DNA from: PSRI01 sp041484195
GTDB lineage: Bacteria > Bacteroidota > Bacteroidia > Chitinophagales > Chitinophagaceae
DNA: 64,000 bases
Direction of reading: 5' to 3'
Assembly (NCBI GenBank): GCA_041484195.1
Contig: JBGPHC010000017.1
Location: forward strand, 1-64,000
Part shown: piece after piece, positions 43,480 through 50,645 of the stretch
Layout of the letters: each line of letters begins with the position of its first letter
Position numbering within the stretch: the stretch's first letter is position 1
Translations under genes and position numbers: made by a program
The notes under the pieces: model-generated
What the model was told of the DNA's origin: nothing
Seen by the model: the letters and a program-made list of their open reading frames with translations, nothing else
Database searches by the model: none

Positions 43480-46200
43480 ATGAAAAAATATGTTGGCAGT
43501 ATCGTGCTACAGCTTGTCGCGGTATTCGCTTTTTCTCAAATCAGGGTAGATCAGTTAGTATGTGAAAACCTGGTCAACCCCATTGGAATAGATATTCAGC
43601 AACCGCAATTCAGCTGGCAAATAGTCTCTGCTAAACGAAATGTGATGCAGTCAGCATATGAAATACGGTCGGGCATCAACAGCGCTTTATTGGCAAAAGC
43701 CAAAAACCTGCAATGGTCCACAGGTAAAATTCAATCTGATCAATCCGTCCATGTAGTTTATAAGGGTAAGCCCCTGCAATCTGCTAAAAAATATTTCTGG
43801 CAAGTAAGGGTATGGGATAACATGGGAAATGTTTCACCATGGAGTGAACCAGCTTTTTGGCAAATGGGTCTATTGCATGCCTCCGATTGGAAAGCAAAAT
43901 TGATACAGCCCGGGTTTGTTGAAGATTCTATGCTGCGGCCGAGCCCTCTTTTTCGTAAACAGTTTGCCATCCATAAAAAGATACAATCAGCCACTGCATT
44001 TATTACCTCCCATGGTTTATACGAGGCGTTTATTAATGGCAAGCGCATCGGAGATGCATATTTAACGCCTGGTTGGACAAGTTATAATAAGCGCTTGCAA
44101 TACCAGGCGTATGATGTCACTGCATTACTGCAAAGTGATAACAATGTCGCTGGAGTCATGCTGGGCAGTGGTTGGTACAGAGGAAATTTGGTCTGGGAAG
44201 GGAAAAAAGATTTTTTCGGGAAGGACCTGGCATTATTCTTCCAACTGCAAATTGACTATGCTGATGGCTCCACTGATACAATTGTCTCTGATGAAAGCTG
44301 GAAATCATCCGTTGGAGCGATCCGGAGTTCAGAAATATACCATGGGGAAATGAATGATGCGAGAGAAGAGAAAACAGGCTGGAGAATCACGAATTACGAT
44401 GATAAAAGCTGGAGCGGCGTCAGCATACATGACTTTGATAAAAATGTATTAGTGGCTACTTATAATGAACCCGTTAAAAAACATGAAATATTTAAACCAT
44501 TAAAGATTTTCAAAACGCCCGCAGGGGAAGAGGTAATTGATTTTGGGCAAAACCTGGTGGGGTTTGTACAGGTAAAAGTGAGGGGAAAAGAAGGCGACAA
44601 GATTACCATCTACCATGCCGAAGTCCTGGACAAGATGGGGAATTTCTATACAGCAAACCTTCGATCCGCCAAACAGCGGGACATATACATTTTAAATGGA
44701 AAAGGAGAGGAAATATTTGAACCTCATTTTACTTTTCAGGGTTTCCGGTATATTAAAGTAGAAGGCTTTCCGGGGGAAATAAAACCGGAAAATATAACCG
44801 CGGTGGCATTGTATTCCGATATGAAACCAACCGGTGATTTCTCAACCTCAAATCCGCTGCTCAACCAGCTACAGCATAATATCCAGTGGGGGCAAAAGGG
44901 TAATTTTTTGGATATCCCCACAGACTGTCCGCAGCGAGATGAACGCCTGGGCTGGACAGGAGACGCTCAGGTTTTTTCGCGTACCGCAGTCTTTAATATG
45001 CAAGGCAATAATTTTTTTACGAAATGGCTGAAAGATGTCGCAGCAGATCAATTCCCTGATGGAAGCGTGCCTCATGTAATTCCGAATGTGCTGGGCCCGG
45101 GTGAGGGCGGCGCTACCGGATGGGCAGATGTGGCAACTGTCATTCCATGGAATCTGTACCTCGCATACGGAAATAAACGGATTTTGGAAGATCAATACCC
45201 CAGCATGAAAGCATGGGTGGGATACATGGAAAACAATTCCAAAAATGATTTATGGAATAAAGGCTTTCATTTCGGTGACTGGTTATTTTTCAGTCCTGAA
45301 GATGATGTTAATGGAAGGGCTGCCGTTACCGATAAATATCTTATAGCGCAATGCTTTTTTGCACATTCTATACAATTATTAATTAACGCAGCAACAGTCT
45401 TGGGCAATACAAAAGATGTGTATTACTATTCTAATCTGTTACAAAGAATAAAGGATGCATTTGTAAAGGAGTATGTTACCCCTAATGGAAGACTGGTCTC
45501 GGGTACGCAAACTGCTTATGTGCTGGCACTAAATTTTGATATGTTTCCTGAAAATTTGAGAAATCAGGCGGCCGATAGACTGGTGGCCAATATTGAAAAT
45601 TATGACAACCATCTTAGCACGGGTTTTTTGGGGACGCCTTATTTATGTCATGTACTCACCAGGTTCGGTTATGATACAGTTGCCTATAAGCTTCTGTTGC
45701 AGGACACTTATCCGTCCTGGCTGTATCCCGTGAAAATGGGCGCCACAACCATTTGGGAAAGATGGGACGGGCAAAAGCCTGACAGTACATTCGAAACTCC
45801 TGGTATGAACTCATTTAATCATTATGCATATGGTTCTATTGGCGATTGGATGTATAGGGTTATCGCCGGTATTGATACGTATGAAGACATGCCTGGATAT
45901 AAGCACATAAGGATTATGCCGCATATTGGCGGAAACCTATCCTTCGCCAATGGGGATCTTAAAACGAATTATGGCCTGGTAAGTTCTCATTGGAAGACAG
46001 AGAACGGGCAAATATACCTGGACGTGGAAATTCCAGTGAATACTCTGGCAACAATATATATTCCTGCTAAAGATGGACAGTTGGTCAAAGAAGGCGGTAT
46101 TCTGTTAGCAAATAGTACCGACCTAAAATCAAATGAAAAGGAAGGAAGATATATTAAGGTGGAGATTGGCTCAGGCAAGTATCACTTTACAACGCAATAA
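43480..46200 (+). CDS. alpha-L-rhamnosidase, GH78
   Basis: A 906-residue secreted enzyme; starting at 43480 gives MKKYVGSIVLQLVAVFAFSQ, a signal peptide. The beta-rich N-terminal domains (IRVDQLVCENLVNPIGID, WQVRVWDNMGNVSPWSEP) precede an (alpha/alpha)6 barrel with the GH78 signature DCPQRDERLGWTGDAQVF (near residue 482) and the later GATTIWERWDG, both with acidic active-site residues. GH78 enzymes hydrolyse terminal alpha-L-rhamnose by inversion from pectin, flavonoid glycosides or other glycans. It would supply rhamnose to the RhaT-driven pathway 20 kb upstream in the same region. Confidence 0.92.
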   Translation: MKKYVGSIVLQLVAVFAFSQIRVDQLVCENLVNPIGIDIQQPQFSWQIVSAKRNVMQSAYEIRSGINSALLAKAKNLQWSTGKIQSDQSVHVVYKGKPLQSAKKYFWQVRVWDNMGNVSPWSEPAFWQMGLLHASDWKAKLIQPGFVEDSMLRPSPLFRKQFAIHKKIQSATAFITSHGLYEAFINGKRIGDAYLTPGWTSYNKRLQYQAYDVTALLQSDNNVAGVMLGSGWYRGNLVWEGKKDFFGKDLALFFQLQIDYADGSTDTIVSDESWKSSVGAIRSSEIYHGEMNDAREEKTGWRITNYDDKSWSGVSIHDFDKNVLVATYNEPVKKHEIFKPLKIFKTPAGEEVIDFGQNLVGFVQVKVRGKEGDKITIYHAEVLDKMGNFYTANLRSAKQRDIYILNGKGEEIFEPHFTFQGFRYIKVEGFPGEIKPENITAVALYSDMKPTGDFSTSNPLLNQLQHNIQWGQKGNFLDIPTDCPQRDERLGWTGDAQVFSRTAVFNMQGNNFFTKWLKDVAADQFPDGSVPHVIPNVLGPGEGGATGWADVATVIPWNLYLAYGNKRILEDQYPSMKAWVGYMENNSKNDLWNKGFHFGDWLFFSPEDDVNGRAAVTDKYLIAQCFFAHSIQLLINAATVLGNTKDVYYYSNLLQRIKDAFVKEYVTPNGRLVSGTQTAYVLALNFDMFPENLRNQAADRLVANIENYDNHLSTGFLGTPYLCHVLTRFGYDTVAYKLLLQDTYPSWLYPVKMGATTIWERWDGQKPDSTFETPGMNSFNHYAYGSIGDWMYRVIAGIDTYEDMPGYKHIRIMPHIGGNLSFANGDLKTNYGLVSSHWKTENGQIYLDVEIPVNTLATIYIPAKDGQLVKEGGILLANSTDLKSNEKEGRYIKVEIGSGKYHFTTQ

Positions 46201-46414
46201 GCCGGTATTCAGCCTCTGTTTTGGATGGTCGCGGCTTCACGCTTGGATGAAAGTACTTTACATAACCGTAAAGTCTTGCAAACGCAACCAGGTTTTCAAT
46301 TTGATTTTGGTTCTGTCCTTGAACGAAAGCAAATACAAGAATTAAAGGATGGACCGCGAAAGTCCTTATTCCTGTTTGAATCCGGAATAAATGTGTCTGC
46401 TTGCTATGTATCAT
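46201..46414 (-). pseudogene. remnant of a peptidase S41-like gene start
   Basis: On the minus strand, about residues 39-58 of a short frame read QIENLVAFARLYGYVKYFHPS, which is the typical beginning of the mature part of Bacteroidota S41 peptidases. It follows a hydrophobic stretch (PLILVFAFVQG) that looks like the end of a signal peptide. The frame then runs into the 3' end of the rhamnosidase gene. No further S41 sequence is present. A deletion or rearrangement next to the PUL end is the likeliest explanation. Confidence 0.5.
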
Positions 46415-46595
46415 CTTGAATGATGAAGGTGGTATTCCTGAATAGAAATCTACGCATCATTGTGAATCTTTTCGAACCAGCCATACCTAAATCATTCCTT
46501 TCAAACCGGACTTTATTGGAAATGCAGTGTCCAACTCTTGCTATATTACCGATTTATGTAATTTGTTGGTATTTTCAACGAGGCAAATTTTGATA

Positions 46596-46615
46596 GTTAT
46601 AACAATAGTTATAAC
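46596..46615 (+). promoter_or_regulatory. double GTTATAAC palindrome upstream of mazE-like gene
   Basis: The perfect 8-base palindrome GTTATAAC occurs at 46596-46603 and again at 46608-46615, 12 bases start to start, ending 20 bases before the antitoxin start. Paired palindromes near one helical turn apart are a common layout for autorepression by MazE or the MazE-MazF complex. A TTTTG at 46588-46592 may be part of the promoter. Confidence 0.6.
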
Positions 46616-46635
46616 TTCGTGGCTTAAATGATGAT

Positions 46636-47052
46636 ATGAAAGGAAAAGTAAGCCGTGATTCCAAATTTCAACGATCAACCGGAAACAAAAGAGGGGCTTC
46701 TAAATCAGGTCGAATGTCCAAAAGAACGGTCCGGGGCGTGGCGACAGGTAGACACAAGGCAGAAAATTCTTATTCTGTAGCGGGAAAGATCCGTTCCATA
46801 GGCAATTCAAAAGGTGTGATTTTAAATAGCCGCCTGATCGAAAAGGCCGGACTTTCTTCGGATGCCGATATCCTCATTCATGCAAGCGGCGGAGTCATTA
46901 CTATAACACAGGCTCCAGATAGCTCCAGTATCAATACTAATCTATCTACTTGGGATACCCAATTCAAAAAAGCCATCAAAGCTGGTCGCAGGCCTGAAGG
47001 CGATGTTTGGGGCAATATTGCTAATGAGTTCGATGAACAGGAATGGAGATGA
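46636..47052 (+). CDS. MazE/AbrB-type antitoxin with basic N-terminal extension
   Basis: A 138-residue protein. A SpoVT/AbrB swapped-hairpin domain is evident at about residues 48-92 (KIRSIGNSKGVILNSRLIEK and ILIHASGGVITI). The C-terminal tail FDEQEWR is acidic as expected for toxin neutralisation. The first 45 residues are unusually rich in Arg, Lys, Ser and Gly and are not usual in MazE; a second Met at residue 27 would shorten but not remove this. It overlaps the toxin gene by 10 bases. Regulation is probably through the GTTATAAC pair upstream. Confidence 0.8.
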   Translation: MKGKVSRDSKFQRSTGNKRGASKSGRMSKRTVRGVATGRHKAENSYSVAGKIRSIGNSKGVILNSRLIEKAGLSSDADILIHASGGVITITQAPDSSSINTNLSTWDTQFKKAIKAGRRPEGDVWGNIANEFDEQEWR

Positions 47053-47363
47053 AGCAGTTTGAAGTGTATATGGTAAACCTTGATCCCACAATTGGATCTG
47101 AAATCAAGAAATCAAGACCGGCAGTAATCATTTCTCCCGACGTGATCAACAGAAATCTCAATACCGTAATTGTAGCGCCTCTTACGCATATCATTAAACG
47201 ATATCCTTCACGAGTCCCAAGCAAATTCAATGATCAAATTGGTGAAATTGTGCTGGATCAGATCCGGGCTGTCGATAAGATACGCTTAACTAAAAAATTG
47301 GGAATGTTGGACCTGCAAACCAGGGATGATGTAAAAAAAATTTTGCAAACCATGTTCAGTTAA
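47043..47363 (+). CDS. MazF/PemK-type endoribonuclease toxin
   Basis: A 106-residue protein of the MazF/PemK family. Recognisable features are VYMVNLDPTIGSEIKKSRPAVIIS (the SH3-like core with the conserved Gly-x-Glu-x2-x-Arg-Pro segment), VIVAPLTH with the catalytic Thr region, and VLDQIRAVDKIRL. MazF proteins cut mRNA at specific short sequences. It overlaps the antitoxin gene by 10 bases, the usual translational coupling. Copy I1/I2 of the hairpin repeat begins 33 bases after the stop. Confidence 0.88.
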   Translation: MEMKQFEVYMVNLDPTIGSEIKKSRPAVIISPDVINRNLNTVIVAPLTHIIKRYPSRVPSKFNDQIGEIVLDQIRAVDKIRLTKKLGMLDLQTRDDVKKILQTMFS

Positions 47364-47395
47364 GGAATTCAATATAATATTTAATGATTCACTCC

Positions 47396-47470
47396 ATCGA
47401 TGTATTTCCCACTTAAGTAAGGTAGATTTTTTGATAAAGGCTAATAGGGAACGCCAACAAACTAGAGTGT
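47396..47470 (+). repeat. dispersed hairpin repeat, copy 7a (first half)
   Basis: Starts ATCGATGTATTTCCCAC, contains TTTTTTGATAAAGGC as in copies 1 and 5, and closes with AGGGAACGCCAACAAAC. This is the first hairpin of the long repeat, separated from its second half at 47652 by about 180 bases. Confidence 0.6.
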
Positions 47471-47651
47471 TTTCTATTCAACTCAACCTATTTTTCTTTC
47501 AATCTCTTGCATTTTTTCTTATCCCAATGTGAGGAAAGGAGTGGATCTGACAATTGCTCATTACAGGAAGAATGGAAATATTCATCGACAAAGTTTTATG
47601 AAACGGGGATTGATATTTGGAGATTGATGACGCACCCCGGAGATTAACAGT

Positions 47652-47730
47652 GGTTTAGTTGGTGTTCCCTTGTCACTTTAAGGGCCGGGATATCTTTGCA
47701 ATAAAGGGAAACATCAACTAAGGCGTGAAA
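47652..47730 (+). repeat. dispersed hairpin repeat, copy 7b (second half)
   Basis: TTTAGTTGGTGTTCCCTT pairs with AAGGGAAACATCAACTAAGG across a 45-base interior with CCGGGATATCTTTG. The best-preserved second hairpin in the window, and the clearest guide to the full consensus together with copy 6. Confidence 0.75.
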
Positions 47731-47863
47731 TCAAAAGTTTAAATGATTTGGTCTTCGTTCAAAGTGCAGAATGTGAATTCAAACATCTGAGTAAAAAATT
47801 ATGGAATTATTTAAGACGTTTTTTTAGCTTTATTGGGCAATTTCAGTGTTCCCTGTTCTTCCC

Positions 47864-48342
47864 ATGACGAAAAAAATATAGTTTGCTTTGTGTTAACAAC
47901 TATAGCCAGGAATATATTGACGAATGCATTACGAGAGTAGATTCAAAGGTTTCCGCTTATAAAAAATTACTTAAGACTGCCAGGAACAAGTTTGGGACCG
48001 AGGAAAGCTCATTGAATTCTGCAGTTCAATCCTTTGAGCCCATGTTCTTTAATAATATGGTATTGGTTTTGGACGCGATCTTTGTTCATAGAGCCAGGGC
48101 TCTCGAAAAAAAGGATGGCAATCCATTGAATGAAGTCAGGGTCATCTGTAATTCATTGATACATAATAATAGTATCATGGACACGGACAATACAATTAAA
48201 TTGAATCATGGCAAGTCAGTGCTGAATTACAAGCCCGGGGGATGAGATTAAATTGAAGGAAGAAGATTTCTCAAGACTGTCCAAGGCATTTTTTGCCGAA
48301 ATCAAGGGCAAATATTTGCAGACCGCCAAAAAAGCTACTTAG
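47864..48342 (+). pseudogene. conserved hypothetical protein gene with two homopolymer shifts
   Basis: Two single-base corrections give one 158-residue protein: MTKKYSLLCVNNYSQEY, then IDECITRVDSKVSAYKKLL, SFEPMFFNNMVLVLDAIFVH, NPLNEVRVICNSLI, and after the second shift GDEIKLKEEDFSRLSKAFF. Removing one A from the A7 run 47870-47876 joins the ATG at 47864 to the frame; removing one G from the G5 run 48237-48241 extends it past the premature TGA to the stop at 48340-48342. I recall near-identical small proteins in many Bacteroidota and other bacteria, of unknown function. Without correction the frame could start at a TTG at 47883. Confidence 0.7.
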
Positions 48343-48431
48343 GGTTATTTTTCCGAGGTCCCTTCCTGGCAACTGAATTGACGGTAATTATATGTATGAA
48401 TCAGGAATTAATCCAAAAACCGCTTCTAACC

Positions 48432-48812
48432 ATGATTTCAAAAAAGCTAAAGCCTGAAAGCATTGCCGAATATATTAAGTCGGCTCCCAGGGAAACTCAG
48501 GAGAAATTGCGTGAAATGGTGGCCTGTATTCGTGCAGCGGCCCCCGGAGCCAAAGAAGGCCTGAAATGGGGTATGCCCTCTTTCTCCTACAATAGAATCC
48601 TGGTCACATTTGCTGCATTCAGGCATCATATTGGATTTTTTCCGACAACATCGACCGTGAAAGCCTTTGAGAAAAGCCTTTCGAAATTCAAGACGGGTAA
48701 AGGATCGATCCAGTTTCCATTGGACAAACCTCTGCCTCTGCCTTTGATCCGAAAGATCACCAGGTTTCGCGTTCAGGAATGTCTTCGGGATAATAAGAAA
48801 TGGAAGGTTTGA
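48432..48812 (+). CDS. DUF1801-like protein
   Basis: A 126-residue protein if begun at 48432 (MISKKLKPESIAEY); the frame extends upstream to 48378. It contains APGAKEGLKWGMPSF, FAAFRHHIGFFP and QFPLDKPLPLPLIRKI, which are typical of the DUF1801/YdhG family (fold similar to iron-chaperone CyaY-like or SRPBCC-unrelated alpha/beta domains). Soluble, no signal. Function unknown. Stand-alone gene convergent with the minus-strand membrane protein. Confidence 0.8.
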   Translation: MISKKLKPESIAEYIKSAPRETQEKLREMVACIRAAAPGAKEGLKWGMPSFSYNRILVTFAAFRHHIGFFPTTSTVKAFEKSLSKFKTGKGSIQFPLDKPLPLPLIRKITRFRVQECLRDNKKWKV

Positions 48813-48836
48813 GCATCAGCGAGTCAACCGGATCTG

Positions 48837-50063
48837 TTATAAATAGCTTAACCACCAGTGTCTGGAAGAATTTGATCTTTTGTATTTGTCGAACCACTTG
48901 CAGAATGGATACAAAATGAGAATCACGCTGACCCATACCGCATAAACTATTGTCAAATTAAAGCCATATCCCTTCAGTGTCGCCGAATTGTCTACCTGGG
49001 TGCTGAGTACCATGCTTGACCATTGGTAGCCCTGGACGACCGCGCCGAACAGGGCCAGGATATGAATCAACAATATATGAGCCAGGTAAAAGAACATCGG
49101 CACCCTTCCGAAAACTGTGATTTTTTCGGTCAATTTATTCAACGGCCTCTCGGTCAGGGCAAGGAAAAACAAAGCTGGTCCCAGTGTCATCAATGTATAG
49201 AGAAGGGATGGCGGATATTTGGTGACATTCAAAAATGATAGCATACTGAATACAGGATTTTCTTGTACCGACCAATGAGCGGGGTCTCCATAAAAATTAC
49301 CCGATCGCAGAACGATGCAAACTGCAATCGCGCTCAGTCCCAGAGTAATCAGCGTCTTTCTTCTCTTTTGTGGATCATAACCGGAAGCATAGAGGCTGCC
49401 CAGATAATAGCCAATGGAGATTATCCCAATCCACGGCAGTACCGGATAGTGAACAAAAACCGTTGTGCGGCCGAATGTAAACACTCTCACCTCATATAAT
49501 AATGACCATAAAAAAGACTGTATGCCTTGACCGGTCTCATGCACCTTGTCAAGGAGGTTGTGTCCTGCAATCAGCGCTATGCTCAAAGCAAGGATCAGGC
49601 CCCTGTTCAGGCGGATGATCGCCGATAATGCAATCATGCTCAGCCCGATGGCATAAATCACCTGTAAATTGAAATAAGGATAGGAGGGATTAAATGTCCT
49701 TTCCAGACTGATGATGAAAAGTTCTATGAATACGAGCCATAACCCTCTTGTGAAAAGAAAAAAAGACAATTCATTCCTGGTTCTCCTGGCTCCATATAAA
49801 TAAGCCGAGATTCCGGCAAGAAAAACAAAAATGGGAGCGCAGAAATGCGTAATCCATCTGGTGAAAAACAAGAATACGGTTGTATGCTGCAGGTCAGTGG
49901 GACTATACAGAAAAGCCTCGTTGTGAAAATAATCACGGGTATGATCAAGCGCCATTATTATCATTACGGTCCCTCTTAAAAGGTCGATCGATACCAGGCG
50001 CCTGGTGTTTGTTGCCGCGGGCTTCAGGACCCTAAGCGGGCTCTGCATTGTTACAACTGACAT
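48837..50063 (-). CDS. DUF1624/HGSNAT-type membrane acyltransferase-like protein
   Basis: A 408-residue protein (start at 50063, MSVVTMQSPL; a longer frame begins at 50153). It has about ten membrane segments. The opening RLVSIDLLRGTVMIIMALDHTRDYF matches the DUF1624/heparan-alpha-glucosaminide N-acetyltransferase catalytic family, with the conserved DxLRG and HTRDYF motifs; His in the second is the residue acetylated in the human enzyme. Members may transfer acetyl groups to sugars across the membrane. No obvious partner gene is adjacent. Confidence 0.82.
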   Translation of the reverse strand: MSVVTMQSPLRVLKPAATNTRRLVSIDLLRGTVMIIMALDHTRDYFHNEAFLYSPTDLQHTTVFLFFTRWITHFCAPIFVFLAGISAYLYGARRTRNELSFFLFTRGLWLVFIELFIISLERTFNPSYPYFNLQVIYAIGLSMIALSAIIRLNRGLILALSIALIAGHNLLDKVHETGQGIQSFLWSLLYEVRVFTFGRTTVFVHYPVLPWIGIISIGYYLGSLYASGYDPQKRRKTLITLGLSAIAVCIVLRSGNFYGDPAHWSVQENPVFSMLSFLNVTKYPPSLLYTLMTLGPALFFLALTERPLNKLTEKITVFGRVPMFFYLAHILLIHILALFGAVVQGYQWSSMVLSTQVDNSATLKGYGFNLTIVYAVWVSVILILYPFCKWFDKYKRSNSSRHWWLSYL

Positions 50064-50221
50064 ATTTAGACTTGGATTCTGCAGGGATCTCGATAAGTTG
50101 AATCTCTTTATAAGGATTGTTACAGAATACTTGTTTCGGAAATAGACCGGCAAAGATTACTATAACTCCTGCTTCAGCCTTGCGGAAACTTATAAACGAC
50201 GGGTATCAATTTCCCAAAGGA

Positions 50222-50251
50222 CCAGGATAGCCGGGACTGTCCCGGTCCTGG
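50222..50251 (-). terminator. hairpin downstream of the single-domain DUF4242 gene
   Basis: CCAGGA and CCGGGAC (50222-50237) pair with GTCCCGG and TCCTGG (50239-50251). The hairpin lies 15 bases beyond the stop of the minus-strand 50548 gene. There is no clear U-tract, so it may be an RNA end-stabilising hairpin instead of an intrinsic terminator. Confidence 0.4.
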
Positions 50252-50266
50252 GACAAACGATAAATA

Positions 50267-50548
50267 TTAGTGCAGGGAATTGGCCGACAGAGGGTCAATG
50301 ATTGTTTTCACTTCAGACACCGTATTGATGGGAAATTTACCCAGCTTCGCATGTTGGCGAATCACTTCTTCGCTTTCTGCGATATGTATGCAGTAGATTT
50401 TATCACCGGTCACAAATGATTGAATCCAGTGATAGGGCTTACCCATTTCATCGATTGCATCACAAGAAGTCTGGGAAATGGCTTGTAATTCTGCGGGAGA
50501 AAGATTTCCGGCGCCTGGCAGGTTCCTTTCAATGACGAATTTTTTCAT
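50267..50548 (-). CDS. single-domain DUF4242 protein
   Basis: A 93-residue cytoplasmic protein. KKFVIERNLPGAGNLSPAEL and KIYCIHIAESEEVIRQHAKLG match the DUF4242 ferredoxin-like domain, a family related to the nickel-binding SCO4226 protein of Streptomyces, with the characteristic His of the C-terminal helix. The gene ends 97 bases downstream of the large LuxR-type regulator gene and a tandem-domain relative lies on the other side of that regulator. Ligand binding or metal binding is a family-based possibility; nothing here proves it. Confidence 0.8.
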   Translation of the reverse strand: MKKFVIERNLPGAGNLSPAELQAISQTSCDAIDEMGKPYHWIQSFVTGDKIYCIHIAESEEVIRQHAKLGKFPINTVSEVKTIIDPLSANSLH

Positions 50549-50645
50549 ACAAACAGTTTTTATTGATGAACAATGAGCTCAAAATTGAGCAGATTGTTGC
50601 TGTTTGATGACAGAGATCTTCCCCATTTTAAGTATGAATCATTCC

